Assembly (NCBI RefSeq): GCF_001638985.1
Contig: NW_017265136.1
Coordinates: forward strand, 372,001 to 436,000
Source: Phycomyces blakesleeanus NRRL 1555(-)
Lineage: Eukaryota; Mucoromycota; Mucoromycetes; Mucorales; Phycomycetaceae
Length of the DNA: 64,000 nucleotides
Direction: 5' to 3'
A program made the translations under genes and the position numbers. This document shows positions 1 through 11,207 of the stretch, piece after piece (position 1 is the stretch's first letter; each line of letters opens with the position of its first letter). Below the pieces are notes generated by a model that was not told the origin of the DNA, made no database searches, and saw nothing but the letters and a program-made list of their open reading frames with translations.

Positions 1-1420
1 GATAAAAAGAATTAATTAAGCAATATACATATCTTCATCAATATCATAGTACTTAGAGAATAGCCTTTTTTTTTTTAGATAAAAAAATATAAAAAATATT
101 ACATAGAAATAGATATATGTGTATTATTTAGTAACTTTATAGCTTAAACTGCTACTAAATATCATAAAAAATAGTACTTCTTCTTTCCATACTTCTTTAT
201 ATTCAACTTGTATTATTTTGATCAATAAAAACTATAAAATTCCAATATAAAACCGTGTATTTGTTGAACCAATTATAAGAATAGAGATATCTAAAAATGG
301 TATAATTGTGCTACTTTAAACGATTTTATTGGATTAGATAAAAAGTAATTTGAACTCCAATAAATAGTATTCGCTGTAGATACTTTTAATTTACTAAAAG
401 CCAATATTCTATTAGCAGAAATTACAACTTCGCGACCGTAGGAATTATACGGTCGCGGAGTTATAATGTCTGCCATTTACTACAGTGTTAGTTTAGTTAT
501 ATATATTCATCAATTATATCAATTTTGCAATATATCATGCCCGTTGCGACCGCATCTGTGGGGTACCCATGTCTCAGAATCACTGGTTCTGGTCCGACGC
601 CCTTTAGACGGCTTCGTGGCGATTGTCTTTGAATACCTAAAGTGGTTAGATTTCAGACAACATTATATATAAATTTAGTAAATAGTCTAAAGATTCCGAA
701 TGTCCTTTTTCAAATGCTAACATAATTTGACCCTCTGTTTTTGGGCTATATTCAATTGTCAATGTGGTCAATGTACATTATATATATATATATATATAAT
801 TCTTATAAATGCTAAAAGAAAAAGAAACCTGTCGTACATTTTGACCACATCTTTTATGAAGACGTGAATCTTCAATTGGTGGGCAACAACTGAGACTCTT
901 GAAAATGTATTCTTAATCAGCTCCTGGCGTATAATACTTGACTATAATTTAACTGGTGTTTCTCTTACAGTGTCATCAATACTATACTGTGTTAGTTTAT
1001 AGGATATCTTCTGTGTTTAATAATTATGCACATATGAGAATAAAAAACTGTGGCAAAGGTATTTTGTTTCAGCTACTACTGCCCAATTCGCTACATACCA
1101 CTTTTTTTTTCAGTACTCCACCATTCACAAAAAGCTAAAAAAAAAAAAAAAAGAAGGCAGCTCCATGTGTATATTTTTATTTTCTTGTCCTCCTTTTCCC
1201 CCTTTCTTTCTCTTTCAAACTTTCCTCATTCTAGCAGTGCTGTATCACCCATTTTTTTTTATGTCTACACTCTCAGCCAAAAAATAGCTTCCTTTTGTTT
1301 TTAGCTAACGAGGATGCCTGTTTGATCTATGCCCTGTAAGTTACAGCCGAGAACAAGGCAATGACCATAAAGCGACTGAAGGACACCTGCCTAGAACCTG
1401 TAGTCGTGAAAGATGAGAAT
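1..1420. other. No intact gene; AT-rich flank with an inverted repeat
   Basis: No reading frame here resembles a known protein. The stretch is AT-rich with homopolymer and TA runs. It contains a strong inverted repeat at 421-467 (listed separately), an unusually GC-richer block at about 541-650, and a loose inverted pair built on ATGTGGTCAA (about 758) and TTGACCACAT (about 842). At about 1345-1500 the plus strand has an open run of roughly 50 codons (…KRLKDTCLEPVVVKDENS…) that reads like coding sequence but has no start and no family I recognise. Confidence 0.5.
421..467. repeat. Near-perfect inverted repeat (hairpin)
   Basis: Bases 421-440 and 448-467 are reverse complements with two mismatches (18 of 20), around a 7-nt loop. 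The core GCGACCGTA/TACGGTCGC is GC-rich within an AT-rich region. This could be a cruciform, a solo terminal-repeat junction of a mobile element, or a palindromic binding site. The sequence does not decide between them. Confidence 0.7.
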
Positions 1421-1659
1421 TCTACAGTTACAGTTGTAGTCTCAACCAAGACAGTAGACTTGGAACCATGGCGCTATATTCGGTTGATTTCAGAGGAACC
1501 ACCCAAACAATAAATAAATAAATGAGCAAAAGCAGTTGCAGAGAGTCCAAGTGCCGAGCTCCCCAGCAGTAGTGAATAGCAGTCATAGGCGCCCAAGGAT
1601 GATAAAAAAAAATCACTATTATTACAACACTTATTTGTGCATTTATGAAAACAACCAAC

Positions 1660-2250
1660 CAAACAAACCGTTGAAGATGACTTGGCCTCAGATCATTAGA
1701 AGCCTCCCTGATTCTTGTCATCAGTGTCTTAAGCTCCCAATAAAATTTATTTCGTTTGACTTTACTCTTAGCCACTGACCAAGACTTTTCGATTTGATTC
1801 AGCCCAGAAGAATAGGGAGCCAAAACGACACAACGGTTACCGCGAAATTCTACATACTTGGCTATATTACCCAATGTTTGAATTGAACTATTATACCCCG
1901 CGAAGTAATGTACTTTCATGTGAGAGTGCTAGCCCATCTTATCCATTGTTGATTTTCTTTATAGAAAACTAAAGAAATGTTCTGCAGCTCTCCGTGTGCT
2001 CATACACCCAACGTCTTCTTCATTTCTCTCTCTCTTTGTTATTGTTAGTAATATTAGGCGTAGACAGAGGATGCCTGAGGCTGCATTCAATCAGACCTTG
2101 GACAGAGATTGCACCTAAGATTGATGTGGTTATTGTTTTTTGGGGTTTTTTTTTGGCTCGTGTCTTTGGAACTTGAACTACAACAGGAGAACGTTTATTT
2201 GTTAGAGATATTATTAAAATCATCCTCTCGTACTGTTCAGTCAATATTTT
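1660..2250 (-). pseudogene. Decayed Tc1/mariner (IS630)-type transposase
   Basis: Two minus-strand segments match successive parts of a DDE transposase. The upstream segment (about 2030-2200) reads …RSPVVVQVPKTRAKKK… followed by TTSILGAISVQGLIECSLR, the usual stretch before the second catalytic Asp. The downstream segment (about 1662-1919) reads RCVVLAPYSSGLNQIEKSWS and then VAKSKVKRNKF, the conserved 'YLPPYSPxLNPIExFWS' block carrying the third acidic residue. The expected MDNAPIH motif between them is ruined, the N-terminal DNA-binding half is missing, and the reading frame is interrupted. It is a relic with no possible activity. Family assignment rests on motifs only. Confidence 0.8.
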
Positions 2251-2344
2251 ATGCTGTACGAACGTTAATCACAAGCTGCTTTACAACAGTTGCATTCAGA
2301 CGCCTCAAAGTCAACAACTTGAAGAATCTCATTTTATTCTAATA

Positions 2345-4702
2345 AAAGTACCACGTATAATTTCGCTTCATTGACGTTTTCCTCCGCATCTACGCGCCTG
2401 CCACGCTTTATATCATTTTATTTTTATTTTTATTTCTGCCTGAATTACTCTCTATAACTTTCTCTCGCTCCCAAAGAGCCGTTGAGCACTTGATATGCGT
2501 TTATATACAGTATCCATGTATACCAAGGATTTGTACAACATGAAATATGTCTTTTTTGCTTTTTTTTTTCTTTCTTTTTCTGTTCTCATCATTTTAGGGT
2601 ACATTTGTTTTCAACCAGTGAATTTACTTTCTGAAAAGAGTTTATTTTATAAAGGTTGAATTGATAAATTGTAAAATCCCAACATGAAGCATATGAAAAG
2701 AAAGAAAAAATCATGACTTTAATATTAACATACTCAGTGTGGTGGAAAAGACTATAGTATCCAAGACAGGATCATACAAAAAAAAATAAAGAAACCCAGA
2801 ATCTTACAACTTCTATTCTCTAAAAGTGAAACTAATAAGCTTAAAAGGTGACATGCTGATATGCTATTGGCCAATATATATATATATATACACGCACCCG
2901 TATATTTCCTACGAGTACGGAGTTATACATGCTGATACCGGCTATCTGTATTACTGCTATTACTTGCTTCTATTTGATATATATTCCTATAATGAAAACA
3001 GTTTATTAATTATTATTTTGGTTCTAGGATAACAGGATAGGATTTTGAACCCTTATGGAATTATCCAGAGATAATAACCTATACTATTTCTTGCTTATTT
3101 TGCCCTTCGTGATAGTATTATCTTTATATACATTTAGTTTAATATATATATATATATATATAAAGACACATTATGCAGTTTACAAACTTTTTTCTCTCTC
3201 TCGTACATACATAGATACATATAGTGTTATTGTTGTCATGGTTACTTGAATTCCAATATATACTTTATTAGTGTATATCTAATTATATCTAATTATATAT
3301 ATATGTAGATATTTAATGTTAATCTTTGAGTCAGTATTAAAATATCAAGATTAATTGTTTATAGGCATGTGTAATCTGTGCATATTGCATTACTTTATGA
3401 TCAAAATCTATTAGAAGTATCCGATTTGGTAATAAAAAAACCAAAATAAAAGCCGGTTTATATATACAATGGTTTCAAAATAGAGAAAGTACTCCTTTAT
3501 GACATAAAAGTATATATTTGAATCAATTGATAAATCAATTAATAAAGAAATATATATATATAAAAATACTTTTATGATATCAAAATGTATAAAAATAGGT
3601 TATTTATTTTGAATATATATATATATTCATTGTCTTGCTGTATTATATTCATTATCCACACTACTTGTACCCATTAGAAAAAAAAAGAAAAAAGAAAAAA
3701 AAAGTCTAACAGGCAAAAAGGAAAGCCGTGTTCGATTTTCTCATGATAGCTCCTATGTATGTAGGTCTTTGTATATATACAAAGAAGGAAAGTCTGTTAA
3801 ATTAAATGAATATCAAGCATTTTAATCCATTTTTGACAGGCTAAATAAAATAAAATAGAATAGAATAGAATTGAGTTTTTTTTTTTTTTTTTACCTCTTC
3901 TTGGGTTTGCTTTTCTTTTGTGTGTGTATTAAATGAGTCACATCTACAGCATTTGTATATCTATCTATATATGTATATATTTTGTTTTATTTATAAGCCT
4001 TTATTAAGTCTTCACATAAATAAATATAGACCATATTGGCTACTACGACAAAGCAAATATTGATATTATTATTTACTGGATTGTATAACTGTTTGGTCAA
4101 TAAAGAAGCATAAAATAGCAGCCGTTAATTTTTCCATATTTGTTTATAGCGATATATATATATAAAATAGAATCCTTCAAAAGGAAGGTTGTGGTAGCAA
4201 ATGAACACAAGTTTCCCTGTATTGTGTTGCCCCCCATTTTCTTTTTTAATCTTCCTTTCCTTCTCTTCTCTAGAGCGCTATATTAGGCTAGAAGAATCCT
4301 TTTTTTTTCTAATTACAGAAATATCTCAAAAAGAGTAAAATGTGCTTGTGTGTATATTTGTGCGCATATCTCTGGGTGTATTTGTGCTTGTGTACGCATA
4401 TTTTTTCTTACTTGTGTGTGGTGTCACTGCTTTGTTCTCTTTAGGATCTACTATTTTACTTTATTTTGTTCAACCATTCAAAGCTCATATATGTCATATA
4501 AATTATATATATATAAAAAAAACTTGTCCAGTCAAACGGTCTTTGAACCGAATATTCTCAATCTTCCTTTTTTTTTATTTCTCTAACCCTGGTAACCGTT
4601 TTCTTTTATATATATATATTTGGTATAAATGGTCTTCTTCCCTTTCTTATTTTAATAGCTTCTCCTCTCTTACTTCCACCATTCACCTCAAACAAAAACC
4701 TC
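2345..4702. other. Intergenic, no gene seen
   Basis: Low-complexity AT-rich DNA with TA, TTTTA and poly-T runs. A sequence close to the RFX X-box (GTTGTCATGGTTAC) lies at 3232-3245. The last 100 bases before 4703 hold a TATA-rich run near 4607-4628 followed by a CT-rich stretch, a plausible promoter for the AT-hook gene. Confidence 0.5.
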
Positions 4703-5629
4703 ATGGCTTCCTTATTCCATAAGCCTGTCCACTCTCACACACACGCTTACACTCATGAGCATAAACTACCTTCTATTAGCCATCTCTTGACTCTGTCGCC
4801 TAGGCCAGAGCTAAACCAAAGACTATCTCCAGAACATCATCAAATTCCCTCCATTTCTTCACTCACCTTACCATTCCGCCCAGTCTCTCCACCTTGCGAA
4901 GACACCTTACCTCCACTCCAAGGTGACGACCCACCCCAACGACTAGTACGCTCTTTACAATCTCAAGCTCAAGATCAATCTATTCAGGCTGGTCCTGTTG
5001 AATCCCCCACAATCACACCTGCTCAGAGTCCAGTATCTCAACCACCGGCTCTCAAACGTCGCCGAGGTAGGCCACCTAACCTACGTGAGCCAATATGGGA
5101 AGGTGGCTGGGTATTCTTAGCCCCAACTGTGTGGGAGGTCAATCCTGGACGCCCAACATCCGCATCTATATCTAAATTGACACCCACACATCCACTTCTA
5201 CATACTTATTCACATTCACATTCACATTCACATTCACATACACCAACACCAATTCATACACCAACCCATACACCTATACCAAAACCAGCACCAGCACCAG
5301 CACCAGCACCAGCACCAGCACCAGCACACACATTGACATCGACATTAATACCGACGACACAAATATCAAAATCACCATCAAAATCACCATCACCATCAAA
5401 ATCACAACCACAACCACAAATACAAGCTTCTTTCACATCGGATCACCCTGATCTTCATATTCCTCGCAAGAAACGGGGGCGCAAACCAAAGCATCACATC
5501 GTTGGACATTCATGCTTTGTCTGGAAAGAACTTACTTCGACCCGAGCTATAAAACCAAAAAAAGTTTGTTCGTCTGTACCAAATAATCTTCGACTGATAC
5601 GAAAAGCACCTGAACAAGCAGTCGAATAA
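4703..5629 (+). CDS. AT-hook DNA-binding protein with low-complexity repeats
   Basis: Single-exon gene of 308 residues, starting at the first ATG after a CT-rich leader. Two AT-hook motifs are visible: RRRGRPP near residue 118 and KKRGRKP near residue 255. AT-hooks bind the minor groove of AT-rich DNA, so a nuclear chromatin or transcription role is likely. Between the hooks lie codon-level tandem repeats: Ser-His and Thr-Pro/His runs (about 5206-5280), Ala-Pro dipeptides (about 5284-5325) and Lys-Ser-Pro runs (about 5370-5405). Two short tryptophan-containing blocks (WEGGWVFLAPTVWEV after hook 1, and CFVWKEL after hook 2) follow the hooks and may be a conserved unit. The N-terminus is rich in His and Thr. 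No enzymatic domain is seen. The DNA-binding call is good; the precise function is unknown. Confidence 0.75.
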   Translation: MASLFHKPVHSHTHAYTHEHKLPSISHLLTLSPRPELNQRLSPEHHQIPSISSLTLPFRPVSPPCEDTLPPLQGDDPPQRLVRSLQSQAQDQSIQAGPVESPTITPAQSPVSQPPALKRRRGRPPNLREPIWEGGWVFLAPTVWEVNPGRPTSASISKLTPTHPLLHTYSHSHSHSHSHTPTPIHTPTHTPIPKPAPAPAPAPAPAPAHTLTSTLIPTTQISKSPSKSPSPSKSQPQPQIQASFTSDHPDLHIPRKKRGRKPKHHIVGHSCFVWKELTSTRAIKPKKVCSSVPNNLRLIRKAPEQAVE

Positions 5630-5787
5630 ACACAATATAAAAAAAAACTAATACATACATATAATATATGTATAAGGCTGTGTATTTGAAAAGCCTTCAA
5701 AAAAGAAAAATAAATAAAATGTATATAAATCAACAGAATGTATTGAAAATCTTGAAATATTGAATAGCCTAATCTATCTGTCTATAT

Positions 5788-6523
5788 TCAAGGGATATCG
5801 TCTCCTACAGAACCAATAGGTAGTTTTGTTGTGTTAAAGATTTATAGGCAGATAAGATGTAAGTAGTAATATGTCTTTACCTTTCAAAATACCATGCTCT
5901 ACTAAAAGAGCGGGATCAGGTCGGTCATGAATCTTGTGCTCCATTTTATCTTGCAACTGGCTCTTTTCGAGAGCAGCCTGAGATTGCTGTAATGCAGGTG
6001 CCACACTAGAATCTATTGTATTGTATTGTATTGTATTGTATTGTATTTTATTATTTTATTATTTTATTATATATTTATTTATTTATTCACTTACCTTTGA
6101 GGATATTGTTTTCAACCAACTCATCACGTGTTGGTCGATTATCAATTTTGTGGCGAAGGTTGTCTTCAATTTGGCGTCGAGCAAGATCATCCACTTGTTT
6201 TTGAATAGCAGGAGCAAACCTTGAAGGATCTTTTTGGGATTTATAAAAGTGTAAGAAACATTTGTACACATTTCGCAGCAATAATTGTTGTATATATATA
6301 TTTATGATAAAAATCACCTACCTTTGATGATGTTTCTGTCTACAAGTTCTTGTAGCTCTGCGCGGTTGGATAGCTTGGAGTCGAGTGTTTCTTGTTTTGC
6401 TACATAAGAGCAACAGTAATATAGATATATATATATAGATATATATACGTATTAATGATGATGCACTATAAAAATACTTTCTTGAATTGATCAAAGGTTT
6501 TTTTTTTGTCTTGACTTACACAT
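5788..6523 (-). CDS. RPEL-repeat protein (predicted G-actin binder)
   Basis: Five-exon model, minus strand: 6520-6523, 6322-6399, 6095-6229, 5881-6012, 5788-5804; 121 residues. Exon 1 is only 4 nt (ATG plus one base), and the join gives MSKQETLDSKL. Three RPEL-type repeats follow: NRAELQELVDRNIIK (degenerate, Pro lost), NRPTRDELVENNILK (canonical) and DRPDPALLVEHGILK. RPEL motifs in MRTF and Phactr families bind monomeric actin; small three-repeat RPEL proteins occur in fungi. Exons 2, 3 and 4 each carry one repeat and all end at the same phase-1 position right after the repeat (…AAAG/GT). The protein ends GDDIP. The intron 3 acceptor directly follows a pentanucleotide repeat at 6018-6046. 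The intron 2 acceptor (CCCAAAAAG) lacks a pyrimidine tract, so that boundary is the least certain. Confidence 0.85.
6018..6046. repeat. Pentanucleotide microsatellite inside an intron
   Basis: About five to six ATTGT units lie within intron 3 of the RPEL gene. On the coding strand this becomes an ACAAT run just upstream of the acceptor TAG. Confidence 0.9.
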
Positions 6524-6529
6524 TGAGTA

Positions 6530-8380
6530 TAGCTTTTAGATGAAATGGGAATATAGATGAGAATAAAAGTTATAAAGAAGACGAAGAAGAAGTGGTATAA
6601 GAAATGGCTTGATTTTCGGATATTGATAAAAATCGGCTACTTAAAAAAATAAGAGACTTGTTACGTCTTTATGACGAACTAGCCCCAAAAACAAAGAACA
6701 GAAACGGAAAATTCGTTTAGATCATATCTCTTTATAGTGTGTGTGTGTGTATTGATTTAGTCTATTATGTTATATGACACCATTAAGATCTGCTTCTTCT
6801 TTTTGAAGCAATGTCAAATGGGTTATTGTATAGAATGCTATTTCCTCTGTCTGTCTCTCTCTCTTTACCGGATTTTATCATTATTAAATTATTATTTTCC
6901 GATTGAGCAAAAATGACGCTACTACTATACAGATAAATGGATAGATAGAAGAAGATGCTATAGTTGGTAGTGTTACAGGACACATAGGTAAAAATTATTG
7001 AGTGAATTATCAAACAATAGATAAAGATTGACTTGAACATATTCGAATGCTTAATATTTCATTATTTAGAATTGGTTGAAAATTGTATATATAGATGAGC
7101 TTCCTTTCCTCCTAAGCTTTCTGCTTGAAATGGGAAAATTATCCTGGGTAAACGGATATTATATATATAAAGGTATCATTGAATTACCTCAATTTGTACA
7201 TCATCTACAATTTGGAGTCGCATTCCACAACCCCCCCTCCCCCCCAATATATCTCTTTATACACACATGTTGTATATCAATGTCCTTTCTTTTTCATTTG
7301 TCCATCTTTAGATTCATACACACTTGACTTGGCCAGTGCAATCCTTCTATCCTTTCTTTATTCTTATGTCCTTTTGGTGATCAGTGCTTTAAAATATTAA
7401 TATTCTAAAAAGGTACAAAATAGGGAGAGAAATAACAGCGTTTATTTTATTTTATTTTATTTTACAAAATACGATATTCGTTTACTATTATGCTTTCCAA
7501 GTTCACTTGTAACGAGGTTTAAAAGATAAATAAATGAATTAAGAGCAAGTACTTCTTGTATTTGTAATACGTTTATTATCTTACCTTGATTAATATAATC
7601 ACCCTAGATTAGTAATGCGATAAAATTTAGACTAAACTTTTTTTCTTATTATTTATTTTGGGGGAAAAGACAAATTATATACCAATATGATCATTGAAGA
7701 GTTTAACTGATCAACAGACTCTTCAATAATCAATTGCTTTTTTATATATATATATTTTGCATTAATACCCTAAACACATGTTTTACTTATTTAATGAAAT
7801 GGATAAACCAACAGCAATATTACCTTGGACATTGTGAATATATATATTCAAGAATTGTGTTACTGTGAAATTAAACTGCTAATAATTATAAATCAAGTAA
7901 TCTTGGATTCTGTACATTTGGAGTACAATTTTCTTTTATGTTCTTTGAAAATCTTGAAATATTATAGCAACTACATTAAAGAAAATTACCAAATCCTCAT
8001 GAGATTTAATTTTATTATTATTATTATTATTATTATAGATGAATATCAGCTATCTGTGGTCTTACAATGATCACAGCAATAAAGAGAGGAACGGGAAGAA
8101 AATCATGCACAATATTACAATTGAATGAATATTTGAGTAATCCAATACACATAAACTACAAACGGCTATTCTTTTCTTTTATTTAGTAGTACAACAAGCT
8201 GTTATTATTATTATTATTATTATTTATATATATCGCCTGTTTTTATTTCTGTAGTTACTATAATAGGAAACACAAGATTTCTCTTATTTGAAGAAAACAA
8301 GCAAAGAATCAGAATCACTTTAACTACATACACACACACATCTGCATATAAATAATTTATGCAGTTTATTTCATTTTAGT
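6530..8380. other. Intergenic, no gene seen
   Basis: AT-rich DNA with microsatellites: GT repeats near 6739, TTTTA repeats at about 7439-7465 and TTA repeats at about 8012-8036 and 8200-8222. No open frame resembles a protein. The part near 6530-6600 should contain the RPEL gene promoter. Confidence 0.5.
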
Positions 8381-8385
8381 TCATT

Positions 8386-9430
8386 TTAGGTTTGGAGTTT
8401 CATACGGGCATCAGGTTGGGCTTGCTGATACACTGACAAAGGAATCCAGCCAATGTAATTCAGTCCACCATAACCTCCAACATAATAGACAGCCGAGACC
8501 TTTAGCTTGTAAAACTTGAAATCATGGAATCTTTGCCTAGAATGATCAATAAATCAATAAATCAATAAAAAAAAATTCATGTATATAATAGAATTCTTAC
8601 CATGGAGCTGCTTCAGGATGAACAGCCAAGAAGCAAGACAAAGCAATATTAAACTAATTTTTATTGTTATTGTTGGTTTTAGAATATACACAAGGTGTTA
8701 GTGTAACAAAAATATTGAAGAGAATATGTTTGAGCTGCAAAAGCTTCTTTCTTTCTTTCTTTTTAATACATCTACGCAAGCATTAGGTTTTCATTGGCTG
8801 ATTAAGATACCTTTGATTCTGGAACAGGTTCAATCTCTCCGAGCAACGAGAAACGAGGTTGTTGAATAGGTGACTGACTACCTCCGGGATTGTAGTCTTG
8901 CAGGGCTCTGACAGAAAGCGAGACTCTTGGCTCACGGTGCATATTCTTTGCATTCACCTAGAATTTTTTTTTTTTTTTTAATAATTTTTAATATATTTAT
9001 TTATTTATTTATGTGGTAGTGTTTCAGTAATTTCCGTAACCAAAATGTCTGTAAATGAAATATATATATATATATAAACATTTGGTTTACCTCAAGATCT
9101 GACATGTAAAGCAAGGGGTCTCCGGTGCTGGAACACTGAACACTGTAGTATTCCAAAAGAGCAAACGGAAGATCTTGTTGAATAATTATAATTATTATTA
9201 TGACTGTAGTTATAACTGCCATCATAATAAGAATCATTACCAGTGTAGTTATAATGTACATAAGGGCTAATTACTGTAGCAAGAGTTCCTATATTAGCAT
9301 CCTCCAGAACTCGGCGAGCAAGACTGGCAGCCGCGTTGACATCCTGGAAAGAGTCTTCGGCCCTAATAGAGTCAAGAGACACTATCAAGACAGTTGCTAC
9401 CCAAAGGGTCTTTAAAGATGACAACCACAT
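8386..9430 (-). CDS. Secreted CREG-like protein (FMN-binding split-barrel fold)
   Basis: Five exons: 9241-9430, 9091-9173, 8811-8957, 8601-8653, 8386-8536; 207 residues, the usual size for CREG. The N-terminus MWLSSLKTLWVATVLIVS is a clear signal peptide ending near SIRA; an upstream in-frame ATG at 9487 would add 19 hydrophobic residues. Then come ASLARRVLEDANIGTLATV, PLLYMSDLEVNAKNMHREPR (the 'YLSDLEVSAKNL' core of CREG/PNPOx-like proteins), CFLAVHPEA, FHDFKFYKLKV and a C-terminal YYVGGYGGLNYIGW block. CREG proteins are secreted or lysosomal glycoproteins with a pyridoxamine-oxidase-like fold but usually no oxidase activity. An apparent frameshift at about 9174-9240 is explained by a 67-nt intron (donor GTAATG, acceptor CAACAAG). 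Function in fungi is poorly defined. Confidence 0.85.
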
Positions 9431-10095
9431 AACTGATACAAACGATAAGAAGAAGAAGAAGAATAAGAGGAAGAGGAAGCGAAACACTAGCTTACTTTTG
9501 CTTTTTTTTTCTTTTTTGGAAAGAAAAGAATAAGCAAGGGGAAAAGTCAGCTGGTAAGAAAAGAGACGTCAGGACGTGCAAATAGGCCTATTCATTTTTA
9601 TGTGTTCATATAAATATATATAAATATATGTATATGTATGTATTTGTGTGAACACTTTTTGAGATTCTACTATATTTCAGCCAAAAACATCATATAACCT
9701 ACAAAACCTTACAAACAAATATTTTAATGTTCTCTTTTCCTATTCAATCAGACTTTAATAAAATCCTGAGCTTTTCACCAGCTCCATACAAAAAAAAACG
9801 GGGTTCATTCATAACGCAAAAACTCTTAAAGATGCGACTTATTTTCTTTGATTATGCGACTTTTATAGTGTGTCTTGCTGTATATAGAAAGCAATAGGAA
9901 ACAAGACAATGATACTATTACTACTACTATAAAAAGGGTAATAGCAACCGTATAAAACAGGGAAAAAAAAAGAAAGATATTAAATATATATGTATGTGTA
10001 GATGTGGAGATGTGTGTATAATATAGAGATAGGTAGATAGTAAGATAATATATGTGAGAGTTGGAGAATGGTTATGGTTATGGTTATGGTTATGG
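9431..10095. other. Intergenic, no gene seen
   Basis: Upstream DNA of the CREG-like gene and downstream DNA of the folliculin gene. Only purine-rich and TA-rich low-complexity runs are seen, ending in four TTATGG units at about 10070-10096 that overlap the folliculin stop codon. Confidence 0.5.
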
Positions 10096-11176
10096 TCAAG
10101 GTCGGGTATCTTTCATTGCTCCTTCGTGTTGGCGATTCTTTTTTGCAAGGTATTCTGCACGCTATAGAAATATAGGTAAATAAACATGTATGTGTATGTA
10201 TATATATCTATACAGCTAGTAGGAATTTTACTCACCATCTTTAGATAAGCAGGCCCAGCACTCCTTCCAGGTGAAATCTTTTCCATGCGCTTTCTTGAAG
10301 ATAATTTGAGAATATAACTGAACTGGGCATGTATTTGAGCATAAATATCCTACATAATTCATATTAAAATAAATAAATTATTCCCACACACACATATATA
10401 TATATATATATATCTAATTATATATGTATGTGTGCTTGTCTTACTTTGATATTCAAAAGATCGACCAGCGACCTGAGTGAAGTATTGCTGCGACGTCTAA
10501 AGAACTGATCTGTTTTTTTTTTTAAAAAAAAATTAGAAATGAACAAGTTGTTCAATATCAGAATAATAATAAGAAAAATAAAATGAATGAATGAATGAAT
10601 GAATGAATAATCTTGAATTGATTTCAAACCAGCTCTATAGATGTATGTAATCTTATCTTACCTTGTGACATTGGTGCAACCCGTCGATTGTTTGCCATGG
10701 TGTGAAAAACCGGTTGCCTTTCACGACTTTCTTTTTCACTTTGAAAGATGACATCTGCTCGTTCCTGAAGGTTAATGGCCATGGATCTGAAAGCACTACA
10801 ATAGACAACCCAAAGAAAGAAAGAAAGAAAAGAACGAACGACAATAACAAATAATTAATTATATGTTTAAATAATAAGAACAGTTAATAAACACTATCAG
10901 GAGAAAAAAATGAATTGGATTGAATTGAATTGATATAATATAATATAATACAATATAATATAAAATTGATTATGTCGTACCTGACCAGAAATGGCCAGCA
11001 TGAGATTAGATATACACGATCTGTCATAAGCATCATCAGGGAATAAAATCGAACCTCTCCTCTTGCCTGAGAGTCTCTCAATTTGAACATATAGCTCATC
11101 ACATAGCCATTCTCATCATCTCCAAACAACACTGGTCCATCTCTTCCAGGACAAAATTCTGTTGTCAAACTAAATA

Positions 11177-11207
<31 letters not shown>

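Noticed and set aside
5254..5436. Minus-strand Gly-Ala/Asp-Gly-rich frame
   Set aside because: It is the antisense shadow of the Ala-Pro and Ser-Pro codon repeats in the AT-hook gene.
9092..9487. Apparent frameshift in the CREG-like gene (frame ends …NNNYNYSTRSSVCSFG)
   Set aside because: A 67-nt intron (9174-9240) with normal donor and acceptor joins the two frames and restores the family sequence, so no mutation needs to be assumed.
10070..10096. TTATGG repeats suspected as telomere-like
   Set aside because: Only four units, the sequence is not TTAGGG, and it lies at the 3' end of a gene within the chromosome.
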